Shown piece by piece: positions 37,084 through 45,183 of a stretch of 64,000 nucleotides of DNA. The translations under genes and the position numbers were made by a program. The notes below the pieces were generated by a model that searched no databases, had not been told where the DNA came from, and saw only the letters and a program-made list of their open reading frames with translations. The stretch lies in assembly GCF_005887555.1 (NCBI RefSeq), contig NZ_VCIA01000001.1:3410001-3474000 (forward strand). Reading direction: 5' to 3'. This DNA comes from Lentibacillus cibarius. GTDB lineage: Bacteria; Bacillota; Bacilli; Bacillales; Amphibacillaceae. How positions within the stretch are numbered: the stretch's first letter is position 1; the number at the start of each line of letters is the position of its first letter.

Positions 37084-37872
37084 ATGGCGACAAACAGATC
37101 TCCTCTCGTGCAAACTTTATGGGAAAATTGGTTGCATCATAATGATCAGACTGCCGCGAACGGTTTGATTGAACAATATATGTATCTGGTAAGTTACCAT
37201 GTTGAACGAATTTCCGGTAACCTTCCAAATTATGTAAGTAATGATGATTTAAAAAGTTTTGGAATGATAGGATTATATGATGCACTGAATAAATTTCAGC
37301 ACAATCGAAACCTTAAATTTGATACATATGCATCATTCCGGATTCGTGGTGCCATCATGGATGGGCTTCGCAATGAGGATTGGCTACCAAGATCCATCAG
37401 AGAAAAAACGAAAAAAATTGAACGGGCAGCGCAGGAACTGGAGCAATACTACCAGCGCGAACCAACAGCGGAAGAAATTGCTGCAAAGCTTCAGATGTCA
37501 ACTGAAGAGGTCGAGGAACGCACGCGCGATCAGCTGATAGCGAATGTATTGTCCATCGAGGAAAAAACCAAACAACAGGAGCATGAATATAAGGAAGGAA
37601 TTGGCTACACTATACCTGATGATTCGTCCGGTTCACCTGATGAACGTATGCTTCAAGCGGAGCGGAATGCAGAGCTGGCGGACAGTATCAGGTATCTGAC
37701 AGAGAAAGAACAGCTGGTAGTCAGTCTGTTTTATCATCAAGAACTAACCTTTACAGAAATTGGCCATGTTCTAGAATTGACAACTTCAAGGATTTCACAA
37801 ATACACCGGAAGGCTATTTTCAAATTAAGAAAAACGCTTCTGAAAATACAAGACAATCCGGGAATAGACTAG
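37084..37872 (+). CDS. sigD: RNA polymerase sigma factor SigD (sigma-28/FliA)
   Basis: Directs transcription of late flagellar, chemotaxis and autolysin genes. The 262-residue protein has region 2 (YVSNDDLKSFGMIGLYDALNKF and LKFDTYASFRIRGAIMDGLRN), region 3 and region 4 (LTEKEQLVVSLFYHQELTFTEIGHVLELTTSRISQIHRKAI). ATG 37084 follows AAAGGGGAGTTG; an upstream in-frame ATG at 37042 lies within cheD and lacks a suitable site. It is the penultimate gene of the operon. Confidence 0.98.
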   Translation: MATNRSPLVQTLWENWLHHNDQTAANGLIEQYMYLVSYHVERISGNLPNYVSNDDLKSFGMIGLYDALNKFQHNRNLKFDTYASFRIRGAIMDGLRNEDWLPRSIREKTKKIERAAQELEQYYQREPTAEEIAAKLQMSTEEVEERTRDQLIANVLSIEEKTKQQEHEYKEGIGYTIPDDSSGSPDERMLQAERNAELADSIRYLTEKEQLVVSLFYHQELTFTEIGHVLELTTSRISQIHRKAIFKLRKTLLKIQDNPGID

Positions 37873-37879
37873 TAACTTT

Positions 37880-37967
37880 ATTCAACTTTCGCAGCCTGGA
37901 AATGAACACATAAAACTTGAGAAAATGAAGATAGCCGGACATTCACTACGCTAGTTGGAAAGTTGAT
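37880..37967. repeat. Short inverted-repeat element after sigD
   Basis: The 88-base segment is bounded by TCAACTTTC (37882-37890) and GAAAGTTGA (37958-37966). Its body (GAACACATAAAACTTGA ... ACTACGCTAGTTG) matches the left arm of the element at 61561-61640 at roughly three bases in four by eye. It looks like an internally deleted, MITE-like derivative and fills almost the whole sigD-swrB gap. Confidence 0.65.
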
Positions 37968-37991
37968 AATCGTGGATAGAGAGGTTTTTCG

Positions 37992-38429
37992 ATGGCAATC
38001 TTATTATTTATAAGTTTATTGGCGCACCTGATAACATTTGTTGTGATTTTCAATCTGGCTAAGCAATTGCAATCAATAAAAAACGAGCGGCATAATGATT
38101 TATCTGAACAACTGTCAGGCTATTTAGAAGCAATACGTGAAGAGAATCGCCATCTTGAAGCAACATTGGCCGATGAAAAGAAGCAGAGTAACCATACAAC
38201 CAAACAGGGAAACAATCATATACAGACGGTTGAATCAACCCCAATAGAGACTGGAAAATCGCAGACTGCTCCAATTTCACAAGAGCCGGAGATGTCACTG
38301 GAAGCACAGGTGTTGCATCACTATGCTAAGGGAATGACAGTAGAAGAGATTGCACGTGAATTAGATTGTGGTCAAACAGAGGCGGAATTGATTATAAAAT
38401 TTCACCGCAATGCTTATAATAATCCTTGA
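37992..38429 (+). CDS. swrB: SwrB-like membrane protein
   Basis: A 145-residue protein with one N-terminal membrane helix (residues 2-24), a helical charged region, a low-complexity linker and a C-terminal helix-turn-helix-like module (QVLHHYAKGMTVEEIARELDCGQTEAELIIKFH). This matches SwrB/YlxL, which activates swarming and hook-basal body completion from the end of the fla/che operon in B. subtilis. The N-terminal half is poorly conserved in the family, so assignment rests on layout, C-terminal motif and position. Confidence 0.8.
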   Translation: MAILLFISLLAHLITFVVIFNLAKQLQSIKNERHNDLSEQLSGYLEAIREENRHLEATLADEKKQSNHTTKQGNNHIQTVESTPIETGKSQTAPISQEPEMSLEAQVLHHYAKGMTVEEIARELDCGQTEAELIIKFHRNAYNNP

Positions 38430-38542
38430 TTGGCTATAATAGTTATGGTATATTTATCTCTGGTGTAAAACTATGTTTGTTTTAATGCAAGCATATTGGA
38501 ATACACACGCCAAGTGATTTGCATATTCGGTGCTGTCCAGGA

Positions 38543-38571
38543 AACGCCATCACGTTTAAAAGTGGTATAAT
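38543..38571 (+). promoter_or_regulatory. Extended -10 promoter of rpsB
   Basis: TATAAT at 38566-38571 is perfect and is preceded by TG one base upstream (TGGTATAAT), an extended -10. The -35 region (around AACGCC, 38543-38548) is poor, which extended -10 promoters tolerate. It leaves a leader of about 80 bases before the rpsB start, ending in TTAGGAGG. Confidence 0.6.
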
Positions 38572-38657
38572 ACAACACTTTTTTCATCGTTTTCAGGTAC
38601 AGTTTTTATGCAAAGATGACCTTGGGCGGAGGAAAAAACCATTAGGAGGAATATTTT

Positions 38658-39416
38658 ATGTCAGTCATTTCGATGAAGCAATTGCTCGAAGCTGGTGTGC
38701 ATTTTGGTCACCAGACACGCCGTTGGAACCCGAAGATGAAGAAGTATATCTTCACTGAGCGTAACGGCATTTACATTATCGACCTGCAAAAAACAGTGAA
38801 AAAGGTCGAGGAAGCTTACAATTACGTACGGGATATCGCTGCTAACGGAGGTTCTGTCCTTTTCGTCGGAACTAAGAAGCAGGCACAGGATTCTGTCCGG
38901 GATGAAGCAGTCCGTTCAGGCATGTTTTATGTTAATCAACGCTGGTTGGGCGGAACGTTGACAAACTTCCAAACCATCCGCAGACGTATCAACCGTCTGA
39001 AGGATATTGAACGCATGGAAGAGGATGGCACGTTTGATGTACTTCCGAAAAAAGAAGTTGTTGATCTGCTGAAAGAAAAGGAACGTCTCGTTAAGTTCCT
39101 TGGCGGCATTAAAGAGATGGATGAACTGCCGGACGCTATGTTCGTTATTGATCCGCGCAAAGAACGGATTGCAATCGCGGAGGCACATAAATTAAACATC
39201 CCAATTATCGCCATGGTTGATACCAATTGTGATCCGGATGAAATTGATTATGTCATTCCGGCAAATGACGATGCGATTCGTGCTGTAAAACTGATGACTT
39301 CCAAAATGGCAGATGCTATTCTTGAAGTGAAACAAGGTGAAGAAACCGAAGAAGTTGAAACGGAAGAACAGACAGTTGCCGCAGGAGAAGCAGAATCAGA
39401 AACCGATAATGCGTAA
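38658..39416 (+). CDS. rpsB: 30S ribosomal protein S2
   Basis: S2 is a late-assembling small-subunit protein. [32 protein letters not shown] is the standard N-terminus, and [15 protein letters not shown] plus [19 protein letters not shown] are diagnostic. The 252 residues include an acidic Glu-rich tail of about 25 residues. A leader and its own promoter precede it; a strong terminator separates it from tsf. Confidence 0.99.
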   Translation: MSVISMKQLLEAGVHFGHQTRRWNPKMKKYIFTERNGIYIIDLQKTVKKVEEAYNYVRDIAANGGSVLFVGTKKQAQDSVRDEAVRSGMFYVNQRWLGGTLTNFQTIRRRINRLKDIERMEEDGTFDVLPKKEVVDLLKEKERLVKFLGGIKEMDELPDAMFVIDPRKERIAIAEAHKLNIPIIAMVDTNCDPDEIDYVIPANDDAIRAVKLMTSKMADAILEVKQGEETEEVETEEQTVAAGEAESETDNA

Positions 39417-39429
39417 AAGGTGAAAGGAC

Positions 39430-39467
39430 AGGTGATAAGGGGATTGAGCCTTTTATCACCTTTTTTT
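39430..39467 (+). terminator. Terminator between rpsB and tsf
   Basis: AGGTGATAAGG (39430-39440) pairs with CCTTTTATCACCT (39449-39461), followed by a T-run to 39467. It lies 13 bases after the rpsB stop, so tsf depends on read-through or its own promoter. Confidence 0.85.
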
Positions 39468-39559
39468 AAGTGCGTGTTCAAAGAGAAGGATACAAACTTT
39501 TTGAACAACCTCTTTAAGAAAACATAACGATTTAACAGGAATTTAAAGGAGGAAATACC

Positions 39560-40444
39560 ATGGCAGTAACTGCAAAGTTGGTTAAAGAACTGCGTGAAAA
39601 AACAGGTGCCGGTATGATGGATTGCAAAAAGGCACTACAGGAAACAGATGGAGATCTTGATAAAGCGATGGAGCACCTGCGTGAAAAAGGTATGGCCAAA
39701 GCGGCTAAAAAAGCAGATCGAATTGCTGCTGAGGGTGCTGCACACATTGAAGTGGACAACAATACAGCAGCGCTTCTAGAAGTCAACTGTGAAACAGATT
39801 TCGTTGTAAAGAATGATCAGTTCCAAGCACTACTCAGTGAACTGGGTAAACATATTGTTGAACAAAAGCCTGAAACTGTTGAGGAAGCTTTACAGCAAGA
39901 GCTTCACGGTGATGGCGAAACAGTTGAAAAGTATATTAATGCCACAGTGGCCAAAATCGGTGAGAAAATTTCACTGCGTCGTTTCACAGTATTGAATAAG
40001 ACGGATAATGACGCTTTTGGATCGTACATTCATATGGGTGGAAGCATTGGTGTCCTTACATTGCTGGAAGGAACGAACGATAAAGAAGTAGCTAAAGACG
40101 TTGCCATGCACGCAGCTGCTGTCAGCCCACGCTATGTATCACGCGATGAAGTACCTGAAGAAGAAGTCAATAGTGAACGTGAAATGCTGAAAACACAGGC
40201 AATGAATGAAGGTAAACCAGAGCATATCGTTGATAAGATGGTCGAAGGTCGCCTTGGCAAATTCTTTGAAGAGATTTGTCTGCTTGAACAAGATTTTGTC
40301 AAAGACCCTGATCAAAAAGTGAAGCAATATGTTGAAAGTAAAAATGCTAACCTTAAAACTTTTGTACGGTATGAAGTAGGCGAAGGAATGGAAAAACGTG
40401 AAGAAAACTTTGCCGAAGAAGTTAGAAATCAAATGAATAATTAA
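39560..40444 (+). CDS. tsf: Elongation factor Ts
   Basis: EF-Ts recycles EF-Tu-GDP. The 294 residues open with [26 protein letters not shown], and the EF-Tu-contacting [10 protein letters not shown] motif lies near residue 78. Length is standard (B. subtilis 293). It follows rpsB after a terminator and is preceded by TAAAGGAGGAAATACC. Confidence 0.99.
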   Translation: MAVTAKLVKELREKTGAGMMDCKKALQETDGDLDKAMEHLREKGMAKAAKKADRIAAEGAAHIEVDNNTAALLEVNCETDFVVKNDQFQALLSELGKHIVEQKPETVEEALQQELHGDGETVEKYINATVAKIGEKISLRRFTVLNKTDNDAFGSYIHMGGSIGVLTLLEGTNDKEVAKDVAMHAAAVSPRYVSRDEVPEEEVNSEREMLKTQAMNEGKPEHIVDKMVEGRLGKFFEEICLLEQDFVKDPDQKVKQYVESKNANLKTFVRYEVGEGMEKREENFAEEVRNQMNN

Positions 40445-40455
40445 GAAGTATAATG

Positions 40456-40490
40456 GAAATAGGGAACGCGGAATGGCTGTTCCCTATTTC
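40456..40490 (+). other. Perfect 12-bp hairpin between tsf and pyrH
   Basis: GAAATAGGGAAC (40456-40467) pairs exactly with GTTCCCTATTTC (40479-40490) around an 11-base loop. The + strand continues ATTAAAAAAAAG, so there is no U-run for intrinsic termination in that direction. It may block 3' exonucleases at the end of the tsf transcript or terminate imperfectly. Confidence 0.6.
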
Positions 40491-40506
40491 ATTAAAAAAA
40501 AGTCTT

Positions 40507-40535
40507 TTGACCTTTGTGAATACTTACAATATGAA
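40507..40535 (+). promoter_or_regulatory. Candidate sigma-A promoter for pyrH-frr
   Basis: TTGACC (40507-40512), a 17-base spacer and TATGAA (40530-40535) lie just after the tsf-pyrH hairpin and 20 bases before the pyrH ATG. The short distance would give a very short leader. Confidence 0.45.
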
Positions 40536-40554
40536 CTGTTCAATGGAGGTAAAT

Positions 40555-41280
40555 ATGACAACAGCTCAATACCGTAGAATTGTGTTAAAATTAAGTGGAG
40601 AAGCTTTGAGCGGGAACCAGGGCTATGGAATTGAACCGCAAGTAATCCAGTCGATTGCAGCACAGGTCAGAGAAGTTGCTGAACTTGGTGTGGAAGTCGC
40701 TGTTGTCGTCGGGGGCGGTAATATCTGGCGCGGCAAAGTCGGTAGCGAAATGGGCATGGATCGTGCGACAGCCGACTATATGGGCATGCTGGCAACCATT
40801 ATGAATTCACTGGCGCTGCAGGATAGTCTGGAGAAAGGTGGTATTCCAACCCGTGTACAGACATCCATAGAAATGCGGCAAGTTGCTGAACCTTACATAA
40901 GGAGAAAAGCAATCCGCCATCTTGAAAAAAAACGTGTTGTCATTTTTGCTGCAGGTACAGGCAATCCTTATTTCTCAACGGATACAACAGCTGCATTACG
41001 AGCTGCTGAAATTGAAGCAGAAGTAATTTTGATGGCAAAAAACAATGTTGATGGTGTATACTCGGATGACCCGAAAATGAACAAGGAAGCCGAAAAATAT
41101 ACGGAGATTTCCTATATGCAAATGCTTAATAAAGGACTTGGAGTTATGGATTCGACAGCGTCGTCATTGTGTATGGACAATGATATTAAGCTTATTGTGT
41201 TTTCGATAATGGAAAAAGGAAATATTAAACGCGTTGTGCAAGGTGAGCCAATTGGTACAATGATAAGGGGGAATAAATGA
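40555..41280 (+). CDS. pyrH: UMP kinase
   Basis: PyrH phosphorylates UMP to UDP. The 241-residue protein begins [20 protein letters not shown] and has [11 protein letters not shown], the [17 protein letters not shown] helix and the [13 protein letters not shown] motif of bacterial UMP kinases. ATG 40555 has TGGAGGT at a proper distance; the frame stays open about 100 bases upstream but that part covers a hairpin and promoter and is not coding. It overlaps frr. Confidence 0.98.
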   Translation: MTTAQYRRIVLKLSGEALSGNQGYGIEPQVIQSIAAQVREVAELGVEVAVVVGGGNIWRGKVGSEMGMDRATADYMGMLATIMNSLALQDSLEKGGIPTRVQTSIEMRQVAEPYIRRKAIRHLEKKRVVIFAAGTGNPYFSTDTTAALRAAEIEAEVILMAKNNVDGVYSDDPKMNKEAEKYTEISYMQMLNKGLGVMDSTASSLCMDNDIKLIVFSIMEKGNIKRVVQGEPIGTMIRGNK

Positions 41281-41837
41281 TGACTAACGATATTGTGAAA
41301 GATATGCAGAGTAAGATGGAACAGGCTGTACAGTCTTTTTCAAAGAATCTGGCAACGGTAAGGGCCGGGCGAGCAAACCCGGCAATTTTAGACAGTGTAA
41401 ACGTTGATTATTATGGTGCAACTACACCGCTTAACCAACTGTCAAACATTTCTGCACCTGAGGCAAGACTTCTGGTCATTACCCCATTTGACAAGTCTGC
41501 TATAGGAAATATTGAAAAAGCGATTCAAAAAGCTGATCTTGGTCTATCCCCGTCGAGCGATGGAAACGTTGTCCGTATTAACATCCCCGCTCTAACGGAA
41601 GAGCGCCGCAAAGAACTGGTGAAAATTGTTGGGAAATATGCCGAAGAATCACGCGTGCAAGTACGAAATGTGCGACGTGAAGCAAATGATCAACTTAAGA
41701 AAGCGGAGAAAAATGGTGATTTGACGGAGGACGACCTTAAAAAAGAGCAGGATAACGTACAAAAAGAAACGGATAAGCATATTGATAAAATCGATCAGCT
41801 TGTCAAAGAGAAAGAAAAAGAAATATTAGAAGTGTAA
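41280..41837 (+). CDS. frr: Ribosome recycling factor
   Basis: RRF splits post-termination ribosomes with EF-G. The 185-residue length is typical, with [14 protein letters not shown] near residue 23, the [11 protein letters not shown] motif and the C-terminal helix containing [14 protein letters not shown]. Tandem ATGs at 41277 and 41280 overlap the pyrH stop; the second gives the usual length. A terminator follows. Confidence 0.98.
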   Translation: MTNDIVKDMQSKMEQAVQSFSKNLATVRAGRANPAILDSVNVDYYGATTPLNQLSNISAPEARLLVITPFDKSAIGNIEKAIQKADLGLSPSSDGNVVRINIPALTEERRKELVKIVGKYAEESRVQVRNVRREANDQLKKAEKNGDLTEDDLKKEQDNVQKETDKHIDKIDQLVKEKEKEILEV

Positions 41838-41866
41838 AATGAAGGACTAGTCAAATAAGGAATGAT

Positions 41867-41904
41867 AGCCCTCTTGCTGAATTGCTGAAGAGGGCTTTTA
41901 TTTC
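41867..41904 (+). terminator. Terminator after frr
   Basis: AGCCCTCTT (41867-41875) pairs with AAGAGGGCT (41888-41896) and continues TTTTATTT. It lies 30 bases past the frr stop. Confidence 0.85.
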
Positions 41905-41905
41905 C

Positions 41906-42010
41906 GTAAGTAGAGCTCGGCAGCGTGTCTTCGATATTTACGGAGGCTTCTGAACATTTCCTTGAGCTATCAGCAAAGCGACGGCTTCCGAAAAGCCTTG
42001 TTTTTCTGAT
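41906..42010. other. Inverted-repeat segment in the frr-uppS gap
   Basis: TCCGTAAGTA (41902-41911) is partly complementary to TATTTACGGA (41935-41944). A second fold pairs ATCAG (41969-41973) with CTGAT (42006-42010), enclosing GGCTT/AAGCC. The 349-base gap also holds the frr terminator before and a promoter after this segment. It does not match the other repeats in the window and contains no plausible gene. Confidence 0.35.
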
Positions 42011-42053
42011 GTTTCAATGAAATGTTATGAAATTAATCGGTGATAGTGATATA

Positions 42054-42081
42054 TTGGTTATTCGGTCTAATAGGATAGAAT
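42054..42081 (+). promoter_or_regulatory. Candidate sigma-A promoter for uppS-cdsA-rseP
   Basis: TTGGTT (42054-42059) and TAGAAT (42076-42081) are 16 bases apart, about 105 bases before uppS. A promoter is needed after the frr terminator. Confidence 0.4.
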
Positions 42082-42186
42082 GACGGTGCATTTTAATATT
42101 GGATACGATGCTGATCCAGCACTGATCACATTATTCCCGGTCCTTTTCTGATACAAAAGGGCATCAACGATATCGGAGGATAATTT

Positions 42187-42948
42187 ATGTTAATGAAACT
42201 TCCATTTTTTAAAAAAAAGAACCCTGAAACCAAAGAACAGTCCGGGCTTGATATGACTCCCAAACATGTCGCTATTATTATGGATGGGAATGGCCGCTGG
42301 GCAAAAAATCGAGGCTTGCCACGGATTGCCGGTCATAAAGAAGGTATGGACGTTGTAAGTGATGTGGTGAAAGTGGCTGTATCTTTTCATATAGAAATAC
42401 TGACGCTTTATGCTTTCTCGACAGAAAATTGGAAAAGGCCGGACACTGAAGTTGATTACTTGCTGCGACTGCCGAAAGAATTTTTACATATTTATTTACC
42501 TGAACTGATGGAAAATAATGTCCGCATTGAGACAATCGGTGATTTAGAAGTGTTGCCCAAGCATACGAAGGAAGCTGTTTATTATGCCAAGGAAAAAACA
42601 AAAAATAATGATGGATTATTATTGAATTTTGCTTTAAACTATGGAAGTAGATTTGAAATCATGGAAGCTATTAGACAAATTGTTACAGATATTGATACCG
42701 CTAAGATGGACCTCGATTCACTCGATGAACAGACGTTTGCGAAATACCTCTATACAAAGGGGCAATCCGATCCTGACCTGTTAATTCGGACAAGTGGGGA
42801 GCAGCGACTCAGTAATTTTCTGCTGTGGCAGGCGGCTTATTCGGAATTCTGGTTTACGGATGTATTATGGCCTGATTTTTCAGCGGAAATATTTAAAGAA
42901 GCGCTCCATGACTATCAGCAAAGAAAACGGCGTTATGGGGGCGTGTAA
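42187..42948 (+). CDS. uppS: Undecaprenyl pyrophosphate synthase (cis-prenyltransferase)
   Basis: UppS extends farnesyl-PP with IPP to the C55 carrier lipid used for peptidoglycan. The 253 residues show D33 in HVAIIMDGNGRWAK, the FSTENWKRP segment and the C-terminal LIRTSGEQRLSNFLLWQAAYSE IPP-binding motif. Start ATG 42187 follows TATCGGAGGATAA. IPP must come from a pathway gene elsewhere, since dxr is missing from its usual place nearby. Confidence 0.98.
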   Translation: MLMKLPFFKKKNPETKEQSGLDMTPKHVAIIMDGNGRWAKNRGLPRIAGHKEGMDVVSDVVKVAVSFHIEILTLYAFSTENWKRPDTEVDYLLRLPKEFLHIYLPELMENNVRIETIGDLEVLPKHTKEAVYYAKEKTKNNDGLLLNFALNYGSRFEIMEAIRQIVTDIDTAKMDLDSLDEQTFAKYLYTKGQSDPDLLIRTSGEQRLSNFLLWQAAYSEFWFTDVLWPDFSAEIFKEALHDYQQRKRRYGGV

Positions 42949-42963
42949 GGTGTTGAACAGTAA

Positions 42964-43761
42964 ATGAGACAACGAATCCAGACAGCAATTCTTGCATTTA
43001 TCATATTTATTCCGTTTGTAGTAATTGGTGGTAACACGTTTCGGGTTTTCGTCTTTCTACTTGCGGCAATTGCGTTTCTTGAACTGATTCGCATGCGGAA
43101 GATTACCAGTTATTATATTCCTGTTGTAGTAGCGATCGTATTGTTATGGCTTTTGATGCTTGATGATCCTTCAGTCGTTTTACCAGGACTGGGGAAATCG
43201 GAATTGATTATGGTATTTGTGCTCTTTTTACTGGCATATACTGTAATGGCAAAAAACAAATTTGCATTTGATGATGCCGGTTTTATTCTTCTAGCTTTGA
43301 TTTATGTGGGCATGGGCTTTTTCTATTTGATTGAAACTCGCAATGGAGGGAATAATGTCCAAGGACTGGCTAACTTGTTTTATGTGCTGCTTGTCATTTG
43401 GGCGACTGATACAGGTGCTTATTTTTTCGGACGTGCACTTGGCAAACGTAAGCTGTGGCCGGAAATAAGCCCGAACAAAACAGTTGAAGGTGCCGTTGGT
43501 GGTGTTTTACTTGCCTGTGTGATAGGTGTTGTATTTCATATTGTCCATCCGTTTTCATATGATATGATAGTTGTAGTTGCTGTCACCGTGTTAGTATCTA
43601 TGTTTGGACAAATTGGTGACTTGGTGGAATCAGCTTTTAAACGGTTTTATGGTGTCAAGGACTCCGGGAAATTGTTACCTGGACATGGAGGTATCCTTGA
43701 CAGGCTGGACAGCTTATTATTTGTTTTGCCACTGCTGCATTTCATCCGGTTTTTCTCATAA
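42964..43761 (+). CDS. cdsA: Phosphatidate cytidylyltransferase
   Basis: CdsA makes CDP-diacylglycerol for phospholipid synthesis. The 265-residue integral membrane protein has about eight hydrophobic segments and the C-terminal CDS signature SAFKRFYGVKDSGKLLPGHGG followed by ILDRLDS. In B. subtilis dxr follows; here the next gene is rseP after a short gap. Confidence 0.98.
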   Translation: MRQRIQTAILAFIIFIPFVVIGGNTFRVFVFLLAAIAFLELIRMRKITSYYIPVVVAIVLLWLLMLDDPSVVLPGLGKSELIMVFVLFLLAYTVMAKNKFAFDDAGFILLALIYVGMGFFYLIETRNGGNNVQGLANLFYVLLVIWATDTGAYFFGRALGKRKLWPEISPNKTVEGAVGGVLLACVIGVVFHIVHPFSYDMIVVVAVTVLVSMFGQIGDLVESAFKRFYGVKDSGKLLPGHGGILDRLDSLLFVLPLLHFIRFFS

Positions 43762-43829
43762 ATGCGAAGAATGTATGCGAAATCGGACATGAAATGCGGA
43801 CTCCCTATATTTAAAGGAAGGTGCTTCTT

Positions 43830-45086
43830 TTGACCACAGTTATTGCGTTTATATTCATGTTCGGCCTGCTTGTATTCATTCATGAGTTCGGCCACTTAAT
43901 CTTTGCTAAACGGGCAGGGATGCTAGCTCGTGAGTTTGCCATTGGATTTGGACCTAAAATGTTTTCATTTACCAAAAATGAGACTGTATATACCATTCGT
44001 TTACTACCAATTGGAGGATATGTTCGGGTTGCCGGTGATGACCCGGAAATAATTGATTTGAAGCCGGGCCAGCATATCGGTCTCGAATTCAATCCAGATG
44101 GAAACATAAAAAAAATAATTATTAACCATAAGTCAAAACACCCGGATGCGAGAGTCATCGAGGTAGAGCATGCTGATTTGGATCATGAATTAGTTATTGA
44201 TGGGTATGAACCTGATAATGAAGATGAAAAATTGCGTTTTTCGGTAGATCGTAAGGCGTTCTTCGTGATGGATGAGGAAGAAACACAAATTGCCCCGTAT
44301 GACCGTCAATTTGCTTCCAAAAGTGTCGGGAAGCGGGCAATGCAATTATTTGCGGGACCCATGATGAACTTTCTATTGGCAATTGTCATTTTCTTCATCG
44401 TCGGTCTTGTCCAAGGAATCCCTACAGATGAAGCATTAATTTCTAATGTACATCCTGGGACCCCGGCTGAAGATGCCGGTTTTCAGAAAGGCGATGAAAT
44501 TGTAAGGATTGAAGGCAATGTCATTTCTGGATGGGATGAGTTCAACCGGATTGTCAAGGACAGCCCTGGTGAGGCGCTGGATATGACGGTGAAGCGCAAT
44601 GGGGATACGGAATCACTTACTGTAACGCCCGATACAATTGAAGGGCAAGGAATCACATTTGGACAAATTGGTGTTGGCCATGCATTTGAAAAGTCATTTG
44701 TGGGAACGATTCAATATGGTTTTACAAAGACGTATGACACAACTAAACTAATCCTGACAAACTTGGGTATGCTTATAACCGGACAATATTCGATTGAGAT
44801 GTTATCCGGTCCAGTTGGAATCTATGATGCAACAGACCAGGTGGTTCAGGATGGGTTTATTACCTTCCTCATGTGGACGGCTATTTTAAGCGTTAATCTT
44901 GGGATTGTTAATTTGGTGCCGATTCCGGCACTTGATGGTGGCCGTTTGCTGTTCGTTGGCATTGAGGCTATCCGGGGCAAACCGATAGACCCACAAAAAG
45001 AGGGAATTGTTCACTTTGTTGGGTTTGCGCTTTTAATGCTTTTAATGATTATTGTCACATGGAACGATATTCAACGGCTGTTTTAA
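43830..45086 (+). CDS. rseP: Site-2 intramembrane metalloprotease RseP (RasP)
   Basis: RasP cleaves anti-sigma factors and leftover signal peptides within the membrane. The 418-residue protein has the zinc motif HEFGH at 18-22, an early GFGPK-FSF segment, a PDZ domain at about 200-275 (HPGTPAEDAGFQKGDEIVRIEG) and the second metal motif NLVPIPALDGGRLLF near the end. Start TTG 43830 follows AAGGAAGGTG; GTG 43821 lies inside that site. The neighbouring dxr and proS genes of B. subtilis are absent. Confidence 0.97.
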   Translation: MTTVIAFIFMFGLLVFIHEFGHLIFAKRAGMLAREFAIGFGPKMFSFTKNETVYTIRLLPIGGYVRVAGDDPEIIDLKPGQHIGLEFNPDGNIKKIIINHKSKHPDARVIEVEHADLDHELVIDGYEPDNEDEKLRFSVDRKAFFVMDEEETQIAPYDRQFASKSVGKRAMQLFAGPMMNFLLAIVIFFIVGLVQGIPTDEALISNVHPGTPAEDAGFQKGDEIVRIEGNVISGWDEFNRIVKDSPGEALDMTVKRNGDTESLTVTPDTIEGQGITFGQIGVGHAFEKSFVGTIQYGFTKTYDTTKLILTNLGMLITGQYSIEMLSGPVGIYDATDQVVQDGFITFLMWTAILSVNLGIVNLVPIPALDGGRLLFVGIEAIRGKPIDPQKEGIVHFVGFALLMLLMIIVTWNDIQRLF

Positions 45087-45099
45087 AAAAGGAACATTT

Positions 45100-45142
45100 G
45101 GTTTAGTGTTAAACCCTTGTCCAGTCTATACGGCAAGGGTTT
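45100..45142 (+). other. Two mutually exclusive hairpins between rseP and polC
   Basis: GGTTTA (45100-45105) can pair with TAAACC (45110-45115). AAACCCTTG (45111-45119) can instead pair with CAAGGGTTT (45134-45142). The two folds share 45111-45115. The second ends in only three T residues, so it is a weak terminator at best. An attenuation-type switch is possible but unproven. Confidence 0.45.
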
Positions 45143-45183
45143 CCATCATTGTAAAGGTTTTTGAATAGAATCAGGGGGAAGTT

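Noticed and set aside
38519..38758. A short + strand frame overlapping the rpsB leader and start
   Set aside because: It covers the promoter and the first codons of rpsB in another frame and has no ribosome site.
40453..40554. An in-frame N-terminal extension of pyrH
   Set aside because: It would translate through a perfect hairpin and a promoter, and the family starts at the ATG at 40555 with a good Shine-Dalgarno.
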